Of a stretch of 64,000 nt of DNA, positions 35,495-54,131 are shown in pieces. This DNA is from Branchiostoma belcheri (taxonomy: Eukaryota > Chordata > Leptocardii > Amphioxiformes > Branchiostomatidae). How positions within the stretch are numbered: the stretch's first letter is position 1; each line of letters begins with the position of its first letter. Below the pieces are notes generated by a model that was given only the letters and a program-made list of their open reading frames with translations, did no database searches and was not told the DNA's origin. The stretch is taken from positions 289,138-353,137 of the forward strand of contig NW_017802935.1 of assembly GCF_001625305.1 (NCBI RefSeq), read 5' to 3'. A program made the position numbers and the translations under genes.

Positions 35495-35862
35495 GTTGCG
35501 AAATAATTTTTTCCCTGCTCTTTCTTTGCACGCAGTGACGAAATGTAACCCGAATGTGCGGCGCATTAGAACCAATCAGAGGACAGGATTTGGGCACTTT
35601 GACCAATCACCATGAAGTGCTAGAAAGATACGGGATAGCATAAGACAGCATCTACACGCACCATGGTGAAAACGAAGATTGACAAAGTAAGTTATCTAAC
35701 ACAAACATACTAAGCTTATTTAGTATATACATACCTACTACAATATACGTGTTTTATATTTAGAGGCAAATTTGATCCAATTGTTTTGCTGAAAGAATTG
35801 TATCTTTCAAATCATTGCGTTTTTCTACTTTCATGTAACCTCTGACCTCTAGAGACCTTTGA
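35495..35862. promoter_or_regulatory. EIF3I side of a divergent promoter
   Basis: The region between the EIF3I start codon and the left target duplication of the foldback element. Together with 40358-40424 it would have formed a gap of about 445 bp between the EIF3I and TMEM234 start codons. Contains a plus-strand ATG with eight codons followed by a consensus donor (35663-35686). Confidence 0.5.
35663..35686 (+). other. Short plus-strand exon-like start (eight codons then GTAAGT)
   Basis: CACCATGG context, codons MVKTKIDK and a perfect AAA/GTAAGT donor. No downstream exon could be assigned. It does not match the phase of TMEM234 exon 2. It may be an upstream reading frame in a divergent transcript, a first exon of an unplaced gene, or chance. 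Confidence 0.25.
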
Positions 35863-35872
35863 TGGATGGTAG

Positions 35873-36980
35873 GGGAGATACTTTTTCACATTGGGCTAAG
35901 GGTAGAGGTCGAGAACGAGGCGGAGGTCACTGGAGGTCACCGGAAGTGACGCGTAGGGCTGGACTGCTACTCATATGCTGCAGCAATACCTCAGTTTCGG
36001 TAGTGTGGGGAGGGCTACCTGCGTCTTTCCCTCCATTTACGTGCAAAAACGTCAACTTTTACGTCTATATTCACTGCATTTGTGTGGCTCTTACCTCTGG
36101 GGACAAGGAAAAGCACAGTTCAGATCATATTTGAGGGGATTTAAGCTCTGGGGACCAGGTAACACTCCATATAACGTTACATGTAGGTAATGGGGACCAA
36201 ATTGGTTATCAATGTTATATTTGTGTGGCTCTTACATCTGGGCTCTTTTTTTTTAGCTCTGGGACTAGGTAAGGCAGCTAATGCAGGAAACATTTGCACC
36301 GTACAAGTAATAATTGCAGGGCTGTCAGGTCTGGGGACCAGGTGAGACACCTTACAGGTGACTGACGTGTATTTCCTTTGACTTGGGTCAACAATAGACC
36401 AGGTGAGACACCTTACAGGTGACTGACGTGTATTTCCTTTGACTTGGGTTGACAATAGACCAGAGGTGAGACACCTTACAGGTGAGTTACGTGTATTTCC
36501 TTTGACGTGGGTTGACAATGGACCAGGTGAGACACCTTACAGGTGAGTTACGTGTATTTCCTTTGACTTGGGTTGACTATGGACTAGGTGAGGTACCTTA
36601 CAGGTGACTGACGTGTATTTCCTTTGACTTGGGTCAACAATAGACCAGGTGAGACACCTTACAGGTGACTGACGTGTATTTCCTTTGACTTGGGTTGACA
36701 ATAGACCAGGTGAGGCACCTTACAGGTGAGTTACGTGTATTTCCTTTGACTTGGGTTGACTATGGACCAGGTGAGGTACCTTACAGGTGAGTTACGTGTA
36801 TTTCCTTTGACTTGGGTTGTTTATGGACCAGGTGAGGTACCTTACAGGTGACTGACGTGTATTTCCTTTGACTTGGGTTGACAATAGACCAGGTGAGGCA
36901 CCTTACAGGTGAGTTACGTGTATTTCCTTTGACTTGGGTTGACTATGGACCAGGTGAGGTACCTTACAGGTGAGTTACGT
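35873..36980. repeat. Left terminal inverted repeat of the foldback element
   Basis: Outer 470 bp single-copy part followed by the 62-bp array from about 36345. The outer part includes an ETS/CRE-like CACCGGAAGTGACG at 35938-35951. Confidence 0.88.
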
Positions 36981-37008
36981 GTATTTCCTTTGACTTGGGT
37001 TCACTACC
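36345..37008. repeat. 61-62-bp minisatellite in the left arm, 11 units
   Basis: Each unit contains ACGTGTATTTCCTTTGACTT, GGGTTGACAATAGACCAG and GTGAGGCACCTTACAG. Every unit carries two CAGGTGAG-type donor-like words. Confidence 0.95.
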
Positions 37009-37205
37009 TGGTCTTACCTTGTCTCTAGTGCCCAGAAACACACCTATGTTACCTGTACGGTACCTTACCTGGTCTTACATGTACCTTGTCTCTAGTGCCC
37101 AGAAACACACCTATGTCACCTGTACGGTACTTTACCTGGTCTTACCTGGTCTCTAGTGCCCAGAAACACACCTATGTTACCTGTACGGTACTTTACCTGG
37201 TAAAA
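37009..37205. repeat. 66-bp repeats, three units, inner left side
   Basis: TCTCTAGTGCCCAGAAACAC and ACCTGTACGGTACTTTACCTGG recur three times. The orientation matches the units at 38780-39440 rather than the neighbouring array. Confidence 0.85.
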
Positions 37206-37499
37206 TTTAACTTGGATGACCTGATCCTTGAGACAATTTCTCTTCAAAATGCTACCCAGGAAAACTGCTGCCTCAGAAAGGGTATTAGGCTACTTAACTC
37301 TATTTTTCTCCTGCATTATCTAATGTAATGTACCATTATGCCAAGGGGCAGTTAAACTGGCCATATAGCATACAAATGCCAGCATCACCATATTCATATT
37401 AACTGTTTTTCATTCCAGATATCTGATACCGTATTTGGTCATCGAGTTATTTTCAGTTGAAATTTGCGCCATGAAAGCATAGATTTCTCTAAACTTTTT

Positions 37500-37765
37500 A
37501 AAACAAAGGTTTACGTTCCTCAAGAAAGCTTGAGTGCAACCATGGAAAAAGTCCTAAACGGATTACCTTCCGATTAAGGCTGTCCTTTCCATCAAGTACA
37601 TTACCTCCAAACTGCACAGACCGTTCATTCTACAGTCGTTTTAGTCGTTACTCGGCCACTACTAGTACTGGGATTGTTAATGACAGGCGTGCGTTCAAGT
37701 ATTATGGTGGGATACATGATTTTGATGCTGTGTATTTGCAGTTCATGTATTGTATACTGACTTGA
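37500..37765 (+). other. Open frame ending before an AATAAA, inside the foldback element
   Basis: A frame of about 88 codons without an obvious start ends at TGA 37763-37765, with AATAAA about 15 bases downstream. The residues (for example SFYSRFSRYS and KYYGGIHDFDAVYLQF) are not obviously random, but no family is recognised. It could be the last exon of an element-borne gene or an accident. Confidence 0.2.
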
Positions 37766-37934
37766 ACTACACTGAAAATAAAAGTCTGTTGAAACAAGAG
37801 TAAAAAGGTGTATTTTCAGCTTTAATAATAAATGAATTGTGCTAAAAATAATATACAATGCATTATCAATATACGGGAAATGTCCAGAGGTACTAGAGGT
37901 AATGAATCTAGTTACTATAAAATGTTATGCCTTA

Positions 37935-38271
37935 GGCCACACCAATTTAATTTCTTGGTTAACAGATTTTTCTAGAAAAATAATGGAGCGGGCGGGCGAA
38001 AATAAAAAAATAAAAACAGGCCTAGGCATCCTATTATGGAGCCATGAAGTAAATGCTGGTTCAAAATTTAAACAATGGATTTTGAACTTTTCATGATACC
38101 ATTGCATTGAAAGATGGAATAACTGTAACAAGTAGGATGAAAATGACTGTTTTTAACTGTTAAGGGCAAATATGAGCATTTTGAGGTTGATTCTGAATTT
38201 TTTTTTATTTGCAAATTAGAAAAAAATGAAGCGGGCGAAGCCGTTAACCAAGAAATTAAATTGGTATGGCC
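37935..38271. mobile_element. TTA-flanked MITE of the GGCCACACC family, 337 bp, nested in the foldback element
   Basis: Terminal inverted repeats GGCCACACCAATTTAATTT and complement, TTA on both sides (37932-37934, 38272-38274). A second copy lies at 47800-48171. Confidence 0.85.
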
Positions 38272-38448
38272 TTAAACAGTTTTATAAATATTGTTATACA
38301 TGTACATGCGACTCAGACAAATAGAAAACAAACAAGCAAACAAACAAATGCAGAATTTTCGTACAGTTCATCATACAATTTACTTCTACTAAGTTCTAGT
38401 TATTCTACCATTTGGAGAAACAACCTTTCAGAATTAATATAACATAAG

Positions 38449-38572
38449 TCAGGGTTCAGCATTCATGTTCTTGTTGAGAAGAAAAGCTGGCACTTCCAAG
38501 AATTCCAGAATGTGATGCATAGACATCTCCAGCTCCTGCTGTGTGATCAGTTTCTCCTTTTTGGCAAATGCA
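38449..38572 (-). CDS. Orphan terminal coding exon inside the foldback element
   Basis: On the minus strand a strong acceptor (TCTTTTTTTCAG) is followed by 40 codons and TGA. The peptide starts AFAKKEKLITQQELEMS and ends LNKNMNAEP; it is amphipathic, helical and compositionally like a real protein. It begins in phase 1. No preceding exon could be identified within the element. It may be part of an element gene or a host exon carried by the transposon. Family not recognised. Confidence 0.45.
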
Positions 38573-38779
38573 CTGAAAAAAAGAGAAATAATCTAGGCCA
38601 GCAGTATATATATATACAGAGATGTCAATAACCAAAAAATTAGGTACAAAAGACCAAACGTATCTGAAGTGTATGGTCTTACCAGGTCTCAAGAGCTATG
38701 AACCATTACGAACAAACATTACCTGTATAGTCTTTTAGTTGAAGATAAAGGACAATGCAAATATACCTATACAGTAGTG

Positions 38780-39440
38780 CCATACCTGGTCCCCAGATAA
38801 AAAGGGGCCACATGCATGCATGCAAATGTATGGTACCTTACCTGGTCCCCAGAGCTAAGAGCTCTGCAAATATTACCTGTACAGTGCCTTACCTGGTCCC
38901 CAGATCTAAGAGCCACCCATATATTACCTGTACAGTGCCTAACCTGGTCCTCAGACCTAAGAGCCGCACAATTATTACCTGTACGATGCCTTACCTGGTC
39001 CCCAAATCTAAGAGTCGTGCATATATTACTTGTACAGTGCCTTACCTGGTCCCCAGACCTAAGAGCCGTGCAATTATTACCTGTACGGTACCTTACCTGG
39101 TCCTTAAACCCAAGAGCAGCGCAATTTTTTACCTGTACGGAACCTCACCTGGTCCCTAGTCTAGAAAATAAACTCTACTCACATGTACGGCACCTCAAAT
39201 GGTCTACAGTCAGAGAAAATAAACTGTACTCACCTGTACGGCACCTCACCTGGTCTACAGTCAGAGAAAATAAACTGTACTCACCTGTACGGCACCTCAC
39301 CTGGTCTACAGTCTAGAAAATAAACTGTACTCACCTGTACGACACCTCACCTGGTCCCTAGTCTAGAAAATAAACTCTATTCACCTATACGGAACCTCAC
39401 CTGGTCCCCAAGTCTAGAAAAATTACTCTACTCACCTGTA
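38780..39440. repeat. 60-bp repeats, about ten units, inner right side
   Basis: Units of the type GTACGGTACCTTACCTGGTCC, AGACCTAAGAGCC and ATTATTACCT. On the minus strand each unit reads CTCTTAG-CTGGGGACCAG followed by GTAAGG, so a donor-like site recurs in every unit. Confidence 0.9.
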
Positions 39441-40347
39441 AGGTACCTCACCTGGTCCATAGTCAACCCAAGTCAAAGGAAATACACGTAACTCACCTGT
39501 AAGGTGCCTCACCTGGTCTATTGTCAACCCAAGTCAAAGGAAATACACGTCAGTCACCTGTAAGGTGTCTCACCTGGTCTATTGTTGACCCAAGTCAAAG
39601 GAAATACACGTCAGTCACCTGTAAGGTACCTCACCTAGTCCATAGTCAACCCAAGTCAAAGGAAATACACGTAACTCACCTGTAAGGTGCCTCACCTGGT
39701 CCATTGTCAACCCACGTCAAAGGAAATACACGTAACTCACCTGTAAGGTGTCTCACCTGGTCTATTGTCAACCCAAGTCAAAGGAAATACACGTCAGTCA
39801 CCTGTAAGGTGTCTCACCTGGTCTATTGTTGACCCAAGTCAAAGGAAATACACGTCAGTCACCTGTAAGGTGTCTCACCTGGTCCCCAGACCTGACAGCC
39901 CTGCAATTATTACTTGTACGGTGCAAATGTTTCCTGCATTAGCTGCCTTACCTAGTCCCAGAGCTAAAAAAAAAGAGCCCAGATGTAAGAGCCACACAAA
40001 TATAACATTGATAACCAATTTGGTCCCCATTACCTACATGTAACGTTATATGGAGTGTTACCTGGTCCCCAGAGCTTAAATCCCCTCAAATATGATCTGA
40101 ACTGTGCTTTTCCTTGTCCCCAGAGGTAAGAGCCACACAAATGCAGTGAATATAGACGTAAAAGTTGACGTTTTTGCACGTAAATGGAGGGAAAGACGCA
40201 GGTAGCCCTCCCCACACTACCGAAACTGAGGTATTGCTGCAGCATATGAGTAGCAGTCCAGCCCTACGCGTCACTTCCGGTGACCTCCAGTGACCTCCGC
40301 CTCGTTCTCGACCTCTACCCTTAGCCCAATGTGAAAAAGTATCTCCC
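39437..40347. repeat. Right terminal inverted repeat of the foldback element
   Basis: Inverted copy of the left arm with seven instead of eleven 62-bp units; outer end at 40347. Contains the mirrored ETS/CRE-like site at about 40268-40281. Confidence 0.88.
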
Positions 40348-40357
40348 TGGATGGTAG

Positions 40358-40424
40358 TCACAAGACAATCATTTTCTGCAAATTCAAGGACGAAAATCTG
40401 GTTTTTGCTGGTCTCTAAAACATC
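40358..40424 (+). promoter_or_regulatory. TMEM234 5' region next to the foldback insertion
   Basis: Only 67 bp separate the right target duplication from the TMEM234 ATG, so the transcription start and core promoter must lie in this strip, in the element's right arm, or use element sequence. Confidence 0.4.
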
Positions 40425-49956
<9,532 letters not shown>

Positions 49957-50300
49957 TACATGTAGCTATGGCCTGTTGGAGGAACAGTCATCACATTTTG
50001 TTCCTGTGGAACATGACTGTATTATTCACCTTTCAATAAATATCCCATCACAAGCAAGAACCATTGATGCTCTGTTAAGATATTAAACACTTAGAATATC
50101 CAATAGACCCCCATTCCACCAGACAGCGATCTCTGAGTGACTGTACAGTGTTCAAAATTAGATTTGTGTTACCCTTCACTTTGTACGTAAGATGACGTTA
50201 TCCACACATGTATTTAGCTTTGTTAGATCTTTAGTTAAGTTGTAGAAGACCATACAAAAGTCTCTGTACTTTTTTTGGTGTGTCAATAAAGAATCTGTAT
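49957..50300 (+). terminator. TMEM234 3' UTR with poly(A) signals
   Basis: AATAAA at about 50035 (TTTCAATAAATATCCC) and at about 50285 (GTCAATAAAGAATCTG) after the TGA at 49954-49956. The segment 50020-50175 is repeated imperfectly at 50390-50545 (both with CCCCCATTCCACCAGACAGC and AAAATTAGATTTGTGT). Confidence 0.55.
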
Positions 50301-50821
50301 CTGCCAAGACATGATGACTTGTACCAACACAGACGAACTTTCATGCTAACTTTTTATTTCTTTACCACCTCACGGGGACATTGATGTATTCTTCACTTTT
50401 CAATAATATCATATCACAATTAATGTGCAGGAACAATGGATGCTCTGTTAAAAAATATTACTGACAAATAAAAAAAACCTCACACAGACCCCCATTCCAC
50501 CAGACAGCGACTGTACAACGATCAAAATTAGATTTGTGTGACTCTTGATTTTGTTATTGGAATAGGATAGACGATGTTAAAAGTATGATAAGACAACAAT
50601 ACACCATGACAAACGTAACAAAAATCGTTCTTTATCTATCTATGAAATTTTTGAGCGGCCTTTAAAATATTTGGTCACTCAGCGACGGCAACCAGTTGTA
50701 ACCAGGACCAGAAGAAAGTGGTTCAAGACGGCAGAAAGTCCTTTTTGTAGAGAGGACTTTTGCGGAGTATTAGTTTCCCATTGACACAAGAATTAAAATT
50801 CCTGTCTATGGTAAACACCTG

Positions 50822-50894
50822 TAGCCTGGGTGCCATCCGATTTGTAAGGGATTTTTTCGGGGTTGCCGTTACAAATCGGATGGCATCCAGGCTA
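50822..50894. mobile_element. 73-bp hairpin element
   Basis: TAGCCTGGGTGCCATCCGAT and TTGTAA recur reversed after a short loop. A perfect or near-perfect inverted repeat of about 30 bp arms; looks like a minimal MITE. Confidence 0.75.
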
Positions 50895-51173
50895 AACCAT
50901 CTGTCCACATAGACCAAATTTTTTTAGCTATAGTGGTTTTGGTCAGTTTTGACTGTACAGGTACTACCTCGGTAACCAGGAAAGCTGTTCAAGAGGGTGG
51001 AAAGTCGCCTTTTTAGAAGGCCCTTTACAGAGTGTTAGTTTTCCATCAAACATGAAGAGATAAGGATCTAGCCGTTCCTTCAGTCACGGTTTTTTTCTCT
51101 TGAAGATGACTCCGTCGTCACTAGATGTAGTCCGTGTTGAACACCTCACCATGGGGACCTTATCCAGAACCTA

Positions 51174-51361
51174 CTCTCCAAGCAGAGGTTTGGGTTTGGG
51201 GTTATTTTTAGCGTGTGTTTAGGCCTTTTTTATGGGGATTTCTCTTTTGCTAAGAGAAGGGTTCGGTGGAAAAAAATCCAGTGCAACAGCTAGAGAAACC
51301 CCGATAAAAAAGCCTAAAAACACGCTAAAAATAACCCCAAACCCAACCTCTGCTTGGAGAG
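51174..51361. mobile_element. TA-flanked MITE of the CTCCAAGCAGA family, 188 bp
   Basis: CTCTCCAAGCAGAGGTTTGG and complement; arms extend through GGTTATTTTTAGCGTG to about 75 bp. TA at 51172-51173 and 51362-51363. Confidence 0.9.
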
Positions 51362-51540
51362 TATCTAGAACCGCGCTTTATCCACAACCATGCTCAGGCA
51401 CGGTAAAGTATCAGTATAGCAGGTATAACCGCCCCTCGGCATAACACACCAGCTTCTGTATCTGTATAGCCGGTATAACCGCCCCTCGGCATAACACACC
51501 AGCTTCGCAGGCACGCGGCGCGGCGGCAGCTAGCTATATC

Positions 51541-51700
51541 ACACCGAACGACTTGTTACACTCAATACTTGCACATTTAGTTGCAGGAGTTGTTTAAAGC
51601 TTTCTATTGATGAGGCCCCAACTGTGCTTGGTGGCAACGAGTTCCGGTCTACGATAGTTTTTGGGAAATACGAGTTTTTGAAGAACCTCAATGTGAAGTT
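51541..51700 (-). pseudogene. Non-LTR retrotransposon reverse-transcriptase C-terminal remnant
   Basis: Minus strand: FFKNSYFPKTIVDRNSLPP followed by STVGASSIESFKQLL is the characteristic end of CR1/L2-type reverse-transcriptase ORFs (SFFPRTIRDWNSLP...SLESFK). Truncated at both sides and followed by other repeats. Confidence 0.7.
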
Positions 51701-51754
51701 CTGGATAGTCCACTCGTATCGTATCCAGAACCGTTCCAAATCTACGTTTTTTTT

Positions 51755-51950
51755 TTTCTTTTTTTATTCCAACATGTAATCAACAGACGTGGTGACGGCA
51801 CACTCAAGTTTTTTCAACTTATATTAATGCCGCCACCAACACAGGGGACAAATACATGACAGGACAATACTCATTTTCACCGATCATTTTGAGCGAAGTA
51901 CGGGAAAGTCGTGTAAAGTGCCTTTCCCAAGGGCAAAAGATCGGCACAAA
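51755..51950 (-). repeat. SINE body and tail fragment
   Basis: ACTCAAGTTTTTTCAACTTA, GGGGACAAATACATGACAGG and AATACTCATTTTCACC match 3995-4125. The tRNA head is absent; the part beyond is TTTGAGCGAAGTACGGGAAAG. Confidence 0.65.
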
Positions 51951-52619
51951 TCTACGTTCTTGACTATCCAGAAATGTAACCCATGCAGACACAGAACTAC
52001 ATGTAAACAGACACGGTTCGGGACGCAATAGTCACCAGATGTAGTGCATGTTGAATATCTCACCATAGTGACTTCTATACGCGCGCACAATGGGAACGGA
52101 ACCGCCGGTACTAATCCATAGTTTGTAACGGGTATCGCTTACCATGTCATACAGATATTCCTTTTCACATTTGTAAAGACCACACATGCTTGCTTAACCC
52201 CAATACTGTCAATACAACGTATCCAAGTCTGTATCACCCGCACTCTGCTGGCCAGGCGGCCGAGTAAGGAATTTGTCTGAATGTTTTGACATTATATTTC
52301 GTTTTAGTTTTTTTTAGCACGTAAAATTCCTGTCTATAGTGACCACCTGTCCACATACTAGACCAGATTTGTTCATTTCTTTACATTTTCTTCTTTTCCG
52401 GAATTGATTTCGACATTCTATGACAAGTATCGGTTTGCAAGCCCTTTTTTTTCAACATACGACATATATTCGCTCATTTTGTACGATTTACAGTATGATC
52501 GAAAACGTTTTTGAGGAATGGACGAAACTTCGCGCGCGGATGTCATCTATATTATCAAATCAACATTGCCTTACATGTACCTTACCTGGCCTTTCCTTAT
52601 CTTGCCAATAGTCAGCCAA

Positions 52620-52925
52620 TAATGTGTATCGTGCTTCTAGGGTGATTAGTCTGTCCTCTAGTCTTATTTTTTTACTTTGTATATTATTGTGTTAGTATTT
52701 CATATTTGTCTGTAATTGTTAGTTTTAATGTTGAACTTGTAACTGTTATTTTTAGGTATTTAATGTATAATGATATGGATTTTATCGAATTACTTAGCAA
52801 TTTTAATGTCTTATGCCAGATTAGTCAAGAAATCAAATTGTACAGCAAGACACAATTTAGCCAACGGCTACAAGGTCTTGTTTTGTTTTCACAAATAAAC
52901 CATTTGATTGATTGATTGATTGATT
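52620..52925 (+). repeat. 3' end of a non-LTR retrotransposon with ATTG tail
   Basis: T-rich 3' UTR-like sequence ending TTCACAAATAAACCATTTG and (ATTG)n. Related end at 5930-6242. Confidence 0.55.
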
Positions 52926-53685
52926 GTCTGTTTTGCCGTTTCATGAAACCGCTCTGTACAGATTAAGTTGAAATATTACTTTTCCTAAATATCTCATCCA
53001 AGAGGTGTGTTTCGATAACCCTGTGTGAAAGAAAACGCATTGTTTGAACGGCAAGATAAGGTCTGGCTAAAGTTGAACGCATGTCATTAAGTAAATATTA
53101 CTGATGCATTTTATTGTTAACTTGTCAACATATGTCTGTTTCCTAGAAAACAATCAGAATACGGCAAATAGAAGAACGATAACAAATTATTTAAGTTGAA
53201 AGTGTCACTAAGTAAATATTACTGATGCATTTTATTGTCAACATACATGTATGTGTGTTTCCTAAAGAACAATCTATCAATCGATGAGGCAAAGACAGGA
53301 ACAACCATGAGTTCTTTAATCATTGAAAAAACTTGACTTTTCATAGTTTTTCTAACAAGGAAGGGCGAAATTATTCTCATTTTGAAGTAGGGACGTAGCT
53401 ATATTGTAACCTTACAATCAAAGTACAGATGTCAGTGTTACAACTGTGGCATTGCCTCTGAACTCGATCTCTATATACGCTTTAAGATAACAGCGCACGA
53501 ATGATATTCTGTTTACTTTTCACGCACAATACATTAATTGCCTGCTGTTGTAGTTGATACTTACTTCTGACTAATGTAAAGTCCACCGCTCAGAGTCAGA
53601 AGTAGGATCGGAAAGCGCGTTAAATGCATTTTGTATTGAATAGCAAAGTTCTTTGATCACAACCTTTTATTTTTCACAAGCCGAC

Positions 53686-53715
53686 GTTTCGATGACCGTC
53701 TGTCATCTTCATCAG
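53686..53715 (-). ncRNA. Hammerhead-ribozyme-like core (left arm)
   Basis: Minus strand CTGATGA (53715-53709), stem II GATGAC / GTCATC, GAAA (53690-53687). Identical in the core to the right-arm copy. Confidence 0.65.
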
Positions 53716-53838
53716 GGCAATTCTGACTGGTTTACTGTGCACTGACGCTCGATGTTACATGGACTATGTAACACCTTTAGTGCACTATACACCAAGTAAC
53801 ATGTAGCGTCAGTGCACAGCAAACCAGTCAGAATTGCC

Positions 53839-53871
53839 CTGATGAAGATGACAGACGGTCATCGAAACGTC
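53839..53871 (+). ncRNA. Hammerhead-ribozyme-like core (right arm)
   Basis: CTGATGA (53839-53845), stem II GATGAC / GTCATC with AGACG loop, GAAA (53864-53867), CGTC. Complete consensus core with a fully paired stem II. The short sequence after GAAA suggests a minimal stem III, as known for Penelope-like elements. The mirrored core is at 53686-53715 on the minus strand. Confidence 0.7.
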
Positions 53872-53930
53872 GGCTTGAAAAATAAATGGTTGTGATCAAA
53901 GAACTTTGCTATTCATTCGTTTGTTCACAG

Positions 53931-54131
53931 ACGGTGAGTAATGTCCCTCACGTCATGACACATCTTTCCTCGCCGGAAACCTGGTGTCGGGTTCGCGTAC
54001 TTGACATTCAAGACGGTTCACCGCAAAAAGTAATGAAGCGCGTAAAGTTTATTGAAGTTCAACCTATCCCTAAGCCGTCTACCTATGAAGAAATCACAGC
54101 TAGTCTTCCTAGAGAGAACACAAGTACATAA
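53931..54131 (+). CDS. Orphan terminal coding exon, 66 codons
   Basis: Acceptor TTGTTCACAG then an open frame from ACG to TAA 54129-54131. The peptide (VPHVMTHLSSPETWCRVRVL, then VKFIEVQPIPKPSTYEEI) has ordinary protein composition and a Pro-rich end; a poly(A) signal AATAAA follows at about 54210. It begins in phase 0. No upstream exon was found between TMEM234 and here. Family not recognised; a retroelement end is possible because a palindromic element directly abuts it. Confidence 0.45.
   Translation, partial: TVSNVPHVMTHLSSPETWCRVRVLDIQDGSPQKVMKRVKFIEVQPIPKPSTYEEITASLPRENTST

Larger units (their letters stand above)
35873..40347. mobile_element. Foldback-type DNA transposon with long inverted repeats (4,475 bp)
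   Basis: Bounded by a perfect 10-bp direct repeat TGGATGGTAG (35863-35872 and 40348-40357). Both ends start GGGAGATACTTTTTCACATT read inward. The left arm (35873 to about 36980) and right arm (about 39437 to 40347) are inverted copies; reading frames of 71 and over 80 codons within them translate identically in both arms, so identity is very high. The inner part of each arm is a 61-62-bp tandem array, 11 units on the left and 7 on the right. Long tandem-repeat arms plus a 9-10-bp target duplication are typical of foldback/Mutator-like elements. No transposase is seen in the spacer. Confidence 0.9.
50301..53636. other. Repeat-rich interval downstream of TMEM234
   Basis: No exon recognised. 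Contains the 3' UTR duplicate (50390-50545), a hairpin element (50822-50894), a TA-flanked MITE (51174-51361), a retrotransposon C-terminal remnant (51541-51700), a SINE fragment (51755-51950) and a non-LTR 3' end (about 52620-52925). Confidence 0.55.
53637..53915. mobile_element. Palindromic element with two hammerhead-like cores, 279 bp
   Basis: Arms of about 120 bp are inverted copies with a few differences: TGAATAGCAAAGTTCTTTG, ATCACAACC, CCGACGTTTCGATGACCG and CAATTCTGACTGGTTT all recur reversed. The loop is about 40 bp. The right end is 15 bp before the acceptor of the exon at 53931. Confidence 0.88.

Noticed and set aside
35663..35686. Eight-codon exon as the true first exon of TMEM234
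   Set aside because: It ends in phase 0 while TMEM234 exon 2 needs phase 1; the MASFG exon at 40425 fits in phase and in sequence.
35859..36190. Frames of 91 and 71 codons repeated identically at 40030-40496 on the other strand
   Set aside because: Identity is due to the transposon's inverted arms; there are no domain features and no sign of coding constraint.
36345..37008. Regular repeats with constant spacing, CRISPR-like at first sight
   Set aside because: The whole 62-bp unit is repeated without unique spacers, and an inverted copy exists at 39437-39885. It is a minisatellite in a transposon arm of a eukaryote.
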